From the NCBI GenBank assembly GCA_003550325.1, contig QKWP01000248.1:93946-157945 (forward strand): a stretch of 64,000 nt of DNA. The letters run 5' to 3'. A program made the translations under genes and the position numbers. The notes under the pieces are model-generated. The model ran no database searches. It was not told the origin of the DNA and was given only the letters and a program-made list of their open reading frames with translations. The DNA is from Gigaspora rosea (taxonomy: Eukaryota > Glomeromycota > Glomeromycetes > Diversisporales > Gigasporaceae). Below, in pieces: positions 24,190 to 35,810 of this stretch; the first letter of the stretch is position 1, and each line of letters opens with the position of its first letter.

Positions 24190-24790
24190 ATAAAATTTTT
24201 AATAATAATATGCCATATTGGCTAATTCATGAACTTGCTAATATCTCTTGAACTACTAGTCCATTTTGGATGAAATAGCTACCAAAATGTTCGTCTCGAT
24301 GAGACGATTCTAACGAGCCCAAAATTGCTAAAATCCAATCACAGAATCCCAAGAACAATCGAAATTTGTCAATTTTAATAGGATTTGTACTATGTAGACA
24401 ATCAACTGAGAAATAGGTTGTCATATATACAACTCATTTCTCAGTTGATTGTCTACATAGTACAGATCCTTAATGATCTCAGAATCCTATGATCAGATTT
24501 TAATAATTTTGAGCCTGTTAGAATTGTCTCATAGAGACAATCATTTTGGCGGTTAAATCATCCAAAACGGATTAATAAATCAGAAGTTATTTGACATTAA
24601 AATGTTTACATAGTAATTCTAAAAAACATTATTAAAATTGCACAAATTTTGAACGTTCTCAGGATTCTGTAATTGGATTTTAGCAATTTTGGGCTCTTTA
24701 GAATCGTCTCATCAAGACAGACATTTTGCTAGTTAAATTATCCAAAACGGACTAGTAGATTAAGAGATAGCCACAAGTTCATGGATTAGC
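24190..24790. repeat. Fold-back family unit, about 1.5 palindromes
   Basis: Contains the self-complementary core GTCTCGATGAGAC at 24293-24305. Arms CATAGTACAGATC and GACAATCAACTGAGAAATAG mirror around 24428. A second half with GTCTCATCAAGACAGACATT and CATGGATTAGCCAATATGG mirrors the left end CCATATTGGCTAATTCATG. No coding sequence. Confidence 0.65.
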
Positions 24791-24934
24791 CAATATGGTC
24801 CGATACAAAAAGGTTTGTACCTCAGATAGTTATTAGTAAACTTTTTTTTTACAAAATAATTTTTGATATTTTTACTTATTAAAAGTAGTTAGTATGCAGA
24901 TTAATTAAAATATAATTATTTTGGTAACTTTCTT

Positions 24935-25191
24935 GTTAAAATAAAAATTTTATTTATACTAACTTTTTTTAAAAAATGATTTTAAAATTTACTATATAAA
25001 TTTAATAGTAATTTTTATAGATTTTATATAGTAAAAAAATACAATTGCTTGACTTNGTTAAAATAAAAATTTTATTTATACTAACTTTTTTTAAAAAATT
25101 TTTTATATTAATTGTAAAATTTACTATATAAATTTAATAGTAATTTTTATAGATTTTATATAGTAAAAAAATACAATTGCTTGACTTTATT
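24935..25191. repeat. Tandem duplication of about 120 bp with an N at the joint
   Basis: The segment starting GTTAAAATAAAAATTTTATT at 24935 restarts at 25057, and both copies end ACAATTGCTTGACTT. The single ambiguous base N is at 25056, exactly at the seam. This is more likely an assembly join of overlapping ends than a biological repeat. Confidence 0.8.
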
Positions 25192-25418
25192 GACTAATTT
25201 TTTAACAACTAGTGATCCATTTTGTCCAAATTTTAACCATATGTTCATTATATGCACATTAATGCACTTGCATAACAAAACTTATAAAACCTTATACTTT
25301 TTGCGAAAATGTTTAAATTAGATTTTTTTTAAAAAAAAATTTTTTTTATTCAATTCAAAAAGTTGTATATAATGAATTGTTAAAATAAATTTATATTGCA
25401 AATCTTTTCTATTTATAG

Positions 25419-25701
25419 GTGTCATTTAAAGCGTTGTGCAATCACATGATATAAGGCCAATCAAATTGTTTGTTTTGATCGACACAGATTAGCCCAACGA
25501 AGAAAAAAAAAGAAAAAAGTGAGAAAATGAAGAATACAAGAAAACTAATGCCTAAACCTATATTGATGCACTAATAAAAAATGTCGGGAAGGTGATTTTA
25601 CCTATAAAACATACTCTATCTAACCCTAACCCGAACTAACCCTTACCCTAACTTTAACTAAATAGTCAAAAACATATGATGCGCAACACTTTAAACGTTC
25701 C
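25419..25701. mobile_element. MULE-like MITE, 10-bp TSD CTATTTATAG
   Basis: The 283-bp element starts GTGTCATTTAAAGCGTTGT and ends GCGCAACACTTTAAACGTTCC shortened here to its inverted form. The terminal inverted match is about 16 of 22. The 10-mer CTATTTATAG flanks both sides (25409-25418, 25702-25711). A 9-11-bp duplication points to Mutator-like elements. No transposase is present. Confidence 0.6.
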
Positions 25702-26094
25702 CTATTTATAGTAAATTTGCTTATTTTTGAAGTTTTTCTGCAGATCTTTCCTTTTTTAGTAACCCTATAATTAACCTGACCTATCTATGTATATTTCGGG
25801 GTCCTATTATAACCTACTTTATTTTATATAAAAAATTAGAAATATTGAATCATAAATTTATGAAGAAAATTAAGTACAAAAATTAAATACATTTTTAAGA
25901 TATGAATCTTTTCGCACTGGACCATAATTAAAAATATAAAAATTTTATTTTATATTAATCTTTAGCAATGTTTTTTTTACAATTGCTAATCCAAATTAGA
26001 TAAAAAATTTCTAAAGATATAAATCATATTTGGCTACAATATATTAAAATTTTAGCCAATTTGGATTAGTAATTTTTGAAAAACTGCTTAATTA

Positions 26095-27990
26095 AACTTA
26101 GACTTAATTATAGTTTGGTCTGGGTCTGGTCTGAAGTTATAGATTGGTCTGAATTCAAATATATTTATATGTATTTTTTGGTGCTAAAAAAGTTATTTAG
26201 TGCATGAAGTTAGAATTCATTAGTAAAATTTTGTGAATCATAAGATTTTATAAAATTTTATTAATAAAATTCTATAAAATCTTATAATTCACAAATTTTT
26301 ATTAATTAATTCTAACTTATGCACTAAGTAAACATGTTTAGCATTTAAAAATACATCAAATCGGCATAATTATTTTTATTTTTACTTGAAATTTAGAGAA
26401 TAGATGCATAATTTTTGATTTTTGATCAAAAAAGTCAAATTTAAGCACCTTTTTTTCTAAATTTCAAGTAAAATAAAAAACAACTCTGCTAATTTAATAT
26501 ATTTTTAGGTGCTTAACAAGTTTATTTAATCCTTTAAATTAGAATTAATTAGTAAAATATTATGAAACATAAGATTTTATTAAATTTTATTAATAAAATT
26601 CTATAAAATCTTAATATTTGCCAAATTTTACTAATTAATTCTAACTTAATGTATAAAGTAAAATTGTTCAGCATTTAAAAATATGCTAAATCAGCAGAGT
26701 TGTTTTTATTTTACTTGAAATTTGGAGAAAAAATACTTAAATTTGACTTTTTGACCAAAAATCCAAAATTATGTATCTTTTCTCTAAATTTCAAGTAAAA
26801 TAAAAACAACCCTGCCGATTTAATGTATTTTTAGGTGCTGAACATGTTTGCTTGTGCATAAAGTCAGAATTAATTAATAAAAATTTGTGAATTATAAGAT
26901 TTTATAGAATTTTATTAACAAAATTCTATAAAATCTTATAATTCACAAATTTTACTAATTAATTCTAACTTTATGCACTAAATAAACTAATTCAGAAACT
27001 AAACATATATTAAATCGGCAGAATTGTTTTTATTTTACTTGAATTTGGAAAAAAGATGCTTAAATTTAACTTTTTTGATCAAAAATCAAAAATTATGCAT
27101 CTAATATCTAAATTTCAAGTAAAATAAAAACAATTATACTAATTTGATGTATTTTTTAATGCTGAACATGTTTATTTAGTGCATAAAGTTAGAATTAATT
27201 AATAAAAATTTGTGAATTATAAGATTTTATAGAATTTTATTAATAAAATTCTATAAAATCTTATAATTCACAAATTTTACTAATTAATTTTAACTTCATG
27301 CACTAAATAATCTAATTCAGAAACCAAAATACATTAAATCAGCAGGATTGTTTTTATTTTACTTGAAATTTGAAGAAAAAATGCTTAAATTTGACTTTTT
27401 TTGATCAAAAATCAAAAACTATGCATCCAATATCTAAATTTTAAGTAAAATAAAAACAATTATGACAATTTGATGTATTTTTAAATGCTGAACATGTTTA
27501 CTTAGTGCATAAAGTTAGAATTAATTAATAAAAAATTTGAGAATTATAAGATTTTATAGAATTTTATTAATAAAATTCTATAAAATCTTAAGTTTCACAA
27601 AATTTTACTAATTAATTCTAATTTCATGCACTAAATAAACTAATTCAGAAACTAAAAATATATTAAATCAGCAGGATTGTTTTTATTTTCTTGAAATTTG
27701 GAGAAAAGATGCTTAAATTTGACTTTTTTAATCAAAATTCAAAAATTATGCATCTAATATCTAAATTTAAAGCAAAATAAAAACAATTATACTGATTTAA
27801 TGTATTTTTAAATGCTAAACATGTTTAATTAGTGCATAAAGTTAGAATTAATTAATAAAAATTTGGGAATTATAAGATTTTATAGAATTTTATTAATAAA
27901 ATTCTATAAAATTTTATGATTTACAAAATTTTACTAATTAATTCTAACTTTATGCACTAAGTAAACTTGTTCAGCACCAAAAAATATATA
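26095..27990. repeat. Dyad satellite, array 2 (about six units)
   Basis: Units of about 310-330 bp, each with two dyads. The first is GATTTTATAGAATTTTATTA with its complement, centred on TTTTATTAATAAAA near 26265, 26583, 26910, 27235, 27553 and 27890. The second is built from TTTACTTGAAATTTGGAG...and its complement around a TTTGATCAAAAATC centre. Unit boundaries carry TGCTGAACATGTTTACTTAG. The left edge (26100-26160) and right edge (28000-28080) carry GGTCTGG/CCAGACC words also seen at 11780-11880 and 35200-35350. Confidence 0.8.
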
Positions 27991-28215
27991 AAAACATATT
28001 TTCTTTGGACTAGCTTACAGACTTCAGACCAAATCTGAACCAAACTAGGTCTGGTTTTTATATATTATTTGCTTGAATTTGATTGGCTAGTTTAGTATCA
28101 GGTGGGGGAGAGGGTACTCTCTTAAAAGATGGAAATTACCTGAAACAAATGTCTATACGCTAATTCTATAGTCACTTTTAGTTATATGAACAGCATCATG
28201 TAATACTAGAGGGTC

Positions 28216-28400
28216 TATGTTTAGTAGGTCTCTGCATGGGCCAGGGCTACCCATGGGTACTCTAAGGGTAGTACCATTAGAGCCGGGCTTGGGCACCAAA
28301 TTACAAGCTTTAGAGCAGAGAGGATTAAGAATTGCAGGCCCTTTATTATATGGGTAGGGTTTGAGTACTAGTACTACCTATCTCAGGGTAGCCTGTTATA
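28216..28400. repeat. GGGTAC/GGGCC dispersed repeat, copy B
   Basis: Begins TAGGTCTCTGCATGGGCC and contains CCCATGGGTACTC and TAGTACTACCTATCTCAGG. It matches the copies at 12108, 30422-30930 and 54145 in word order. Confidence 0.55.
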
Positions 28401-29140
28401 TATGCACATGACTAGTATTGTTACAGAACAGCTCTGAACAATTTGTAGACAATTGTTGACAATTGTGGACAAAAAAATAAATCTAAATTACTTAAAATTT
28501 TATTAAGATAATCTATTTTTTTCTTTTCAAAAAAATATTCAGAACTATAAAAAATATATAATTATATCTTTCTTAAACTATTTTAAAGTCAAAATATTCT
28601 TTGAACAGTTGTGGACACTATGGACGTTTGGATGTGGACATGGGTAAAAAAAGTCTTGGACATAGTAAATACGACAACACTGCACATGACTATCCACTAA
28701 TTAAAACTTTGATCGATAATCTTTTTTTTATAATAATCCTATATACACAATATGAATCTTTAAATTTATTTTTTTTAATCTGGCAACTTGATCGTCATTA
28801 GGATGCTAATTGCGTCAATTTTATTAATTCTTAGTCAATGGGACCTGCCTAATATGCAAGGTCCCTATATTTGTATTGATTTACATATACATTTTAATTC
28901 AATCAGATTACGCCAGAGATATACTTTTAACTCAACCGGATTATGCCGGAGCTATACTTTAATTCAACCAAATTACACCGAAGCTATACGTTCATCGACA
29001 TTGTCGAAGGTAATTGTCCATACCGAATTGTACCAGGATTGTTCTTATTAGAGGTAGAACATGAATCTGGATTTATATTTATATCCAAATTATTCCGAAT
29101 TTTAACTAAATCCAGATTCAATTTTTTGAATAAAATATAT
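28401..29140. other. Repeat-derived sequence, no gene
   Basis: Around 28890-29000 the phrase ATTACGCCRGAG..TATAC recurs about three times. Similar phrases lie inside the SINE body at 37640-37700. I see no splice-supported coding sequence. Confidence 0.35.
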
Positions 29141-29144
29141 TCAG

Positions 29145-29245
29145 GATATAATATATAATCAGGATATAATATATAATTCACATATAATATATAATCTGGA
29201 TATAATATATAATCTGGATTATATATTATATCCGGTTTTAAATAT
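29145..29245. repeat. Tandem GGATATAATATATAATCT
   Basis: Several 18-bp copies, the last in inverted orientation. More copies of the word are at 29895-30000. Confidence 0.7.
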
Positions 29246-29737
29246 TATATCCTAATCTCCTGTCACACTAAGTGTCATTAGTTGTCATTCATGACTACTT
29301 TTATGATTATTTTTCACACGTAATTAACCATATTTATAATAATCATATTGTGACCAGGAATCTTTCTATGAGAGATTCCCGGTCTCATATTGATCATCGG
29401 GAAACTCTAATTTTTTTATGCTTAATTTTTATTTGAAGAATTTACTTTTTTATATGTTTTATGTTTTATATAAAGAACTTTAAAAGCCAAAGTAAATAAG
29501 TATAATAAAATAAAGCTAAAAAAGACATGATAAGAGCAAAGCAAAATTAAGAGTTTGAAAAAAGTTAAATGTAGAAGTAAAAAAGCAAAGGCGATAAAAA
29601 AGTAAAACAGTAAAAATGATGTAAATAAAAAACAATAAAGCAAAGCTCAAAAGTCAGTAAAGCACAATACAAATATAAATATAGAACATGTGTAAAAATA
29701 ATAATATAGTAGTCTAATTAACATCTAGTGACACACT

Positions 29738-29867
29738 CCTGGGGATTATTTATTTATTTTCTGGAATATCAGAGGTTACCGATGATCATAGTACGTGGAT
29801 GGCCCTTTGGGCCATCCATGTGCTATGATTATTGGTAACCTCTGCTATAATTTCTATTCCCCCCAGG
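29738..29867. repeat. 130-bp near-perfect hairpin
   Basis: The left arm CCTGGGGATTATTTATTT..., CAGAGGTTACCGATGATCAT and GGATGGCCC is mirrored after a 3-base loop by GGGCCATCC, GATTATTGGTAACCTCTG and CCCCAGG. Probably a MITE. Target duplication not resolved. Confidence 0.7.
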
Positions 29868-30031
29868 AAATAAATAATACTAACTATATCCTTATATTTG
29901 GATATAATATACAATCTGGATATAAAACTTATCTGGATATATTTTATTAATCCGGATATATTTATATCTGGATTTAAATAGGATTAACCCGGATTTATCT
30001 TTTGTAATTTTATTTATATCTGGATTAAAAA

Positions 30032-30413
30032 AATTTTTGAGATTCTAACTCTAGTCCTTATAAAGCACACATATATGGAGTAATGTGATTAGATTTTCCA
30101 AATACAATCCTAGCATCCTAGTCCAGCCTATCTGTCTCATAATCGAGATACAGTCGCACTCCCATATAAGCACCTCCTATATAAGCACATTTCTTTATAA
30201 GCACCTTTATTTCTTGAACCAACTACTATTAAATATATAAAAATTACTCTCTATATAAGCACATTCTATATAAGAACACTTTTTATCGGTTCCGATGATG
30301 TGATTATATGGGAGTGCGACTGTAGTTTTTTTTTGTCCACTAGTAGAAGTTGAACTGGCGACCTTACACTTGGCAACCTGGGAGTGTAACCACTACGCTA
30401 TCGACCTGTAGGC
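30032..30413 (-). mobile_element. tRNA-headed SINE, copy 2, split by a MITE
   Basis: On the minus strand the head (30413 down to about 30335) reads GGTCGATAGCGTAGTGGTTA, with box A TAGCGTAGTGG, and a decayed box B AGTTCAACTTC. The body matches copy 1 (37149-37885): CCTAGCATCCTAGT.CAGCC. A 172-bp MITE (30151-30322) sits between body and head. The 3' half of the body is largely deleted relative to copy 1. Confidence 0.7.
30151..30322. mobile_element. Tc1/pogo-like MITE, TA target site
   Basis: Begins CAGTCGCACTCCCATATAAG and ends ATGGGAGTGCGACTG, with TA on both sides. The uninterrupted site can be read in SINE copy 1 (CATATAGTTTTTG near 37793-37803), giving direct evidence of insertion at TA. 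Ends match the large element at 11916-15165. Confidence 0.85.
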
Positions 30414-30421
30414 CCAATCTT

Positions 30422-30930
30422 TAATTTTTAATTTTATTTCTGTGTATATTTAATTTGGTTATTAAATATTGTCTTTTGTTAATCGATTTTGAAATTGTAA
30501 TAAATGCGGAAAAATAGTGTAAATAGTTTTTTTTTATAACTTCAAAAATTCATAAAAACCATTGTTATTAAATAAAGTGAAAACATTGAATAAAGTGAAA
30601 ACAGCGAATAAAGTGGAAATATTAAATAAGTAGAAACGTTAAATAAAATGGAAACGTTGAATAAAATAGTGTAAAAACTTTTTTTTTTTACATTTTATAC
30701 TATGTATATGTATTTATGGTATATAGCATCAAACGAGCTTAATAATTTTTTTATCTTTTTCTTTTATTAAGACTATGGGTACCCATGGGTACCTGTGAGC
30801 TTTAAGAACCAGGTAGGATAACAATTTTGGGGCCTAGAGTAAGGGTAAGGGCTTGGAGGTTAAGCCCGTTAATAAACGGATAGATCTAGGGTATTACTAC
30901 TATCTGGCCCTACCTGGCCCATGCAGAAGC
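30422..30930 (-). repeat. GGGTAC dispersed repeat, copy C (inverted)
   Basis: In reverse orientation it matches 54145-54690 over its length: the CATGGGCC end, CCCATGGGTAC region, an AT-rich middle, and an 18-bp minisatellite (30575-30670, about five copies of AATAAAGTGGAAACGTTG). It lies directly after SINE copy 2. Its terminal bases CTA are displaced to 31358-31360 by the hAT element inserted at 30931. Confidence 0.65.
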
Positions 30931-31349
30931 TAGGGATATTAATGGAGTGCTCCAGAGTGGTGTGGTGCATACTCTGGCAGAGCATCCCTTAATACCACAC
31001 CATACTGAAGTATGAATCAGAGCATACTCCAAAGTGTAACCCAGAGTATAACCAGAGTATAACCCAGAGTACTATGTACTAAGCACTATATAATACTTCA
31101 GAGTTTATAGTACCATATTTTTTTAAAAATATGCTACCTTATTTGGGAAAATACGGTAAAAAAATATATATATAATAATGCTCCAGAGTATAATCCATTT
31201 TGTATTAGTAGTATTACTCTGGAGCAATTATTCCTATTAATTAATAATATCTTAGTAATCCGAGATGGTGTCATGACTAGACCACACCGGTATAGAGTAG
31301 GTTATACTCTGCAGTTACCCTGGAGTACCTTACTCCATTAACATCCCTA
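30931..31349. mobile_element. hAT MITE, TIR TAGGGATATTAATGG
   Basis: Same family as 7043-7988: starts TAGGGATATTAATGGAG and ends CTCCATTAACATCCCTA. Flanks are GCAGAAGC on the left and GTGGAGGT on the right. The four mismatches are all transitions, and the right flank is followed by CTA, the expected end of the interrupted host repeat. I take it as a decayed 8-bp duplication. Confidence 0.7.
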
Positions 31350-32090
31350 GTGGAGGTCTAATGTTCAGAAGAATAGCTGTAGTATACCAAATATCATCGA
31401 TTTGGCTCGTGGCAGTGGTGGGTCCGATCCATGTGAGTAATAAAATGTTGTAAACTCCAGAAGGCTCGTTGCATTGGTTGTATTTAGGTATGCGAAAAGA
31501 GGAGATTTTTTGTTCCTTTTTTGATTTATATTAATCTAGTCCAGTTCAGTTTTCACATGATTTGTCTAAAAAATTTTTATTGACTATAGGCTTTATATAA
31601 TTTGTACATATATATATGCTGATTTCTGAATAGCAATATATAACTACGATCCTAAAAATTCAAAATTTAATAATTTAGCTTTACAAAAGCCTTATAATTT
31701 TATCTTATTCCAGAAAAATTACTGACAAAAAGCTTGTACATCACCAAAATTTGCATGGGATTACTATTAATTTTTATCAGTTATTGGATAGTAATCAATA
31801 AAGACTATCGATTAAGATAGTAATTGATAATAATCAGTAATAATCAATAGAGATCAGATTAAACATCACGAATAACAATACTATTATACTGTATACTTAT
31901 TTTTAAACATTTTATAGATTTTCACATGTTTTCGCATGTTTTCACAAGGTTTTGCAATTTAATATAAAATTTTATATTTTTTTATTTATTTTTATTTATT
32001 ATTATTATTATTATATATTATATTTTAATTAAATATATATTTTTAATCAATATTATATATTTTATTATATATTATTATACATTTTTTACG
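31350..32090. other. No gene; repeat with ATCGAT/AATCAATA words
   Basis: Contains ATAGTAATCAATAAAG-type words (31790-31860) and a block 31915-32050 that recurs at 63080-63175 (TTTTCACA..GTTTT, GCAATTTAAT, TTATTTATT). No coding evidence. Confidence 0.45.
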
Positions 32091-33560
32091 AAAAAATGAA
32101 AAAATAACAAAAAAAAATAAAAACAAAAAAAAATAATGAAAAAAAACAAAAATGAAAAAAATAGTAATATTTTGAACCCTTTCGCACTTCGTTGCATAAT
32201 GCTAGCTCTAAACACTTATTTTTTTCACTCTGCAGCTAGCTATTATTTCTTTCTTCTTTGTTTTAACTATAATATTCACTTATATTCACTCATATTTGCT
32301 ACTTCCTAAAATAAAAAAAATGACAAAAAAAAATAAACCCAAAAAAACGAAAATGAAAAAATAGTAATATTTTAAACTACTTTCATACTTCGTCATATAA
32401 TACTAGCTCTATACACTTACTTTTTTTACACTGTAGTTAGCTATTATTTCTCTTCTTTGTTTAACTATTATATTCGTTTATATTCACTAATATTTGCTCA
32501 TATTCGCAACTTCCTAATAAGCAAAAAAAAACAAACAAAAAACAAAAAAATAACAAAAAAACAAAACAAAAAAAAATAAACTATTATATTTGCTTATATT
32601 TGCTTATATTTGACTATATTTGCTCATATTCATGACTTTTTGCAAAGTGCGAGAGATGTTAGAATTGGTGTTCTTGTAAAGTGCCAAAAAAGTCAAGTCA
32701 TTTTCTTGCAAAGTTTCGAAAAAAGTAAGAAAAAAAAATAAGTAAAAAAAAAAATAAACAAAAAACAAAAATATATAAGCAAACTAAATAAAAAAATAAA
32801 CAAAGCCCTAAATCTCCATTTCCTGATATAAGAGTTTGTGATTTTGCAATTCAGAAATCGTCGAAGGTTTCGCAAAGTGCCAGAATAAAATAAATTAATA
32901 AAAATAAAACAAAAAAAACAAAATTAAAAAACATGAAATAAAGAATAAATAAAACAAAATCTTGCAAAAACTTGCAAAAACTTGCGAAAATTTGTATTCT
33001 TGAAATTTAGAAATTGCTATAGAAATTAGTAGTGTATTCTTGCAAAGTGTTGAAAGGCTGTATTGGCTTGTGCAAAGTGTTGAAAAGTTGTTGGATCTCT
33101 TGCACTGTGCTAGTGGTAAAGTATAAAAATAAAATAAAAAAAATTAAAAAATTAAAAAAAATAAAAAATAAAAAAAACAAAACGAAACTAGAAAAAATGA
33201 AATGAAGCCAAAAAAAACAAAAGAAAATGAAAAACAATATAAAATTGATAGAAAATATCTAAATTATAAACAAAAAAAAATAAAAAAAGATCTAATCTGA
33301 TCTTGTAGTACAATCATCAAAAATTATCAAAACATTTCAAAAATATTAGTCAAATGCATTCTTGATATAAAATATTTCGAAAGTAATCGAAAAATTAAAA
33401 AGAAAAAAAAAAGAGAAAAAAAAAGAGAAAAAGGGTGAAAGGGGTAAAAGAGAAAGAGGAGTAAAAGGAAGAAAGTGAGTAAAAGGGAGAGAGGGATAAA
33501 AAAAAGATGGGTAAAAAAATAAAAAAAATAAAAATAAATAAAAAATATAAAAAATAAAAA
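32090..33560. repeat. A-rich low-complexity region with GCAAAGTG words
   Basis: Long AAAACAAAAAA-type tracts separate short words such as CTTGCAAAGTG and TATTTGCT. The part at 33170-33400 is copy 2 of the repeat at 60-310. 33560-33680 holds ATATATCGAT words also found at 62920-63050. Long open frames here are low-complexity artefacts. Confidence 0.55.
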
Positions 33561-33859
33561 AAAAATAACGATTATAAATATATATCGATTTTTAACCAGT
33601 TAATTGATATATATTGTTATTTTTTAATCAATATAAAACAATTAGCTGTTATATATCGATTAATATCTATACATAAAATTTGCTAATGTCCTACTAGTAC
33701 CTGTTGGGAACTTTAACTTTTATAGGTCTACAAATATATATAAATATTAACAAAACTATAAATTTTATTTAGATTTTTATATAACTTACTATATATTAAT
33801 AGTATTATAGAAATATATATAAAATATTAAGATTAAAGATATCTTGATATTGTGTACAA

Positions 33860-34062
33860 TAGGGTTCCGAAGTTCAGCTCAGTTCAATAGAGGTTCAGGT
33901 TCAGGTTCAATGAACCTGAACCTGAACCTGAAACCTGCTCTAAAAGTTCAATACTGAACTGAGCCTGAACTTAAAATTATTGAACATGAACCTGAACCTG
34001 AACTTAAAAAAAGTTCAGTTCAGGTTCAGTTCAAGGTTCATGAACATGTTCAGGTTCATAAT
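33860..34062. repeat. GAACCT word array starting TAGGGTTCC
   Basis: Begins TAGGGTTCCGAAGTTCAG, then dense direct and inverted GAACCTGAAC words to about 34062. The TAGGGTTCC start equals that of the two delimited hAT MITEs at 38971 and 53850. No matching 8-bp duplication was found here. Confidence 0.6.
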
Positions 34063-34064
34063 AT

Positions 34065-35200
34065 ATGCACATGTTTGCCTAAATCACAAAGTTAGGATCA
34101 ATTAGTAAAATTAGAAAATCATAGAAATTTGTATGATTTTATTAATAAAATTATACAAATTTCTATAAATCTCTAAATTTTACTAATTGATCATAACTTC
34201 TTGCACTAAGTAAACTTGTTAAGCACCAAAAAATACATCAAATCAGCATATTTTATTTACTTAAATTTTGAAGAAAAGATGCTTAATTTTGGAAATTTTC
34301 ATCAAAAATTCAAAATTAAGCATCTTTAACGCAAATTTTAAGGAAAATAACATATACCGATATGATGTATTTTATGGTGCTAAACATGTTTACTTATATC
34401 AAGAAGTTATGATCAATTAGTAAAATTTAGAGAATCATGGAAATTTGTATAATTTTATTAATAAAATTATACAAATTTCTATGATTCTCTAAATTTTACT
34501 AATTGATCATAACTTCTTGCACTAAGTAAACTTGTTAAGCACCAAAAAATACATCAAAACGGCATATTTTATTTTACTTTTCTTAAAATTTGAAGAAAAG
34601 ATGCTTAATTTTGGAAATTTTTATCAAAAATTCAAAATTAAGCATCTTTGACGCAAATTTTAAGGAAAATAAAATAAAATATACCGATATGATGTATTTT
34701 TTGGTGCTAAACAAGTTTACTTAGATCAAGAAGTTATGATCAATTAGTAAAATTTAGAGAATCATAGAAATTTGTATAATTTTATTAATAAAATTATACA
34801 AATTTCTATGATTCTCTAAATTTTACTAATTGATCATAACTTCTTGCACTAAGTAAACTTGTTAAGCACCAAAAAATACATCAAATCGGCATATTTTATT
34901 TTACTTTTCTTAAAATTTGAAGAAAAGATGCTTAATTTTGGAAATTTTCATCAAAAATTCAAAATTAAGCATCTTTTCTTCAAATTTTAAGGAAAATAAA
35001 ATAAAATATACCGATATGATGTATTTTTTGGTGCTTAACAAGTTTACTTATATCAAGAAGTTATGATCAATTAGTAAAATTTAGAGAATCATAGAAATTT
35101 GTATAATTTTATTAATAAAATTATACAAATATCTATGATACTCTAAATTTTACTAACTGATTTATACTTCTCACTCTAAGTAAACTTGTTCAGTATCAAA
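34065..35200. repeat. Dyad satellite, array 3 (about 3.5 units)
   Basis: Same layout as array 2 but a distinct subfamily: CTAATTGATCATAACTTCTTG and GAATCATAGAAATTTGTAT dyads, centres ATTTTATTAATAAAATT near 34140, 34450, 34785 and 35110. Units here are closely similar to each other. Confidence 0.8.
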
Positions 35201-35359
35201 AAATACATATATTTTTATTCAGATTCAAACTAGTTTGCAAAATTTGGACTAGCCCGACCAAACTTATGATTGAGTTTGAGTTTAGTATAAAGTTTTAATA
35301 ATAAAATTTAGAATTTGAGTCTGGTCTGGACCAGACCAAACCCGGACCCAAACCTAGAA

Positions 35360-35573
35360 TTACTAGTTCATATGAACACCTGACTGAACCTGAACATGTT
35401 CATGAACTTATGAACTGAACCTGAACTGAACCTGAACCAGCTCTAAAAGTTCAATACTGAACCTGAACCTGAACATGTTTTAAAAAATGTTCAGGTTCAG
35501 GTTCAATACTGAACCTGAACCTGAAGCTGAACTTGACCTAAGTTCAGTTCAGTTCAGGTTCATAGGAACACTA
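35360..35573. repeat. GAACCT word array, third copy
   Basis: Begins near TAGTTCATATGAACACCTG and ends GTTCATAGGAACACTA, with TGAACCTGAAC words in both orientations between. The ends are roughly inverted. No clean target duplication. Confidence 0.6.
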
Positions 35574-35810
35574 ATTTTATAGAATTTATTAATAAAATTT
35601 AATAAAATCTTATGATTTATAATATTTTACTAATTAATTCAACTTAAAGTATTAAATAAACTTGTTAAGCACCTAAAAATATATTAAATCAGCAGAGTTG
35701 TTTTTATTTTACTTGAAATTTGAAGAAAAGGTGCTTAAATTTGACTTTTTTGATCAAAAATCCAAAACTATGCATCTATTCTCTAAATTTCATATAAAAT
35801 AAAAATAATT

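Noticed and set aside
30335..30413. A tRNA gene
   Set aside because: The A and B boxes are present, but the sequence cannot form a full cloverleaf as read and is repeated as the head of a longer element at 37812-37885. It is a SINE head.
32690..33240. Minus-strand frames of Phe/Leu-rich peptides
   Set aside because: They are translations of A-rich low-complexity DNA.
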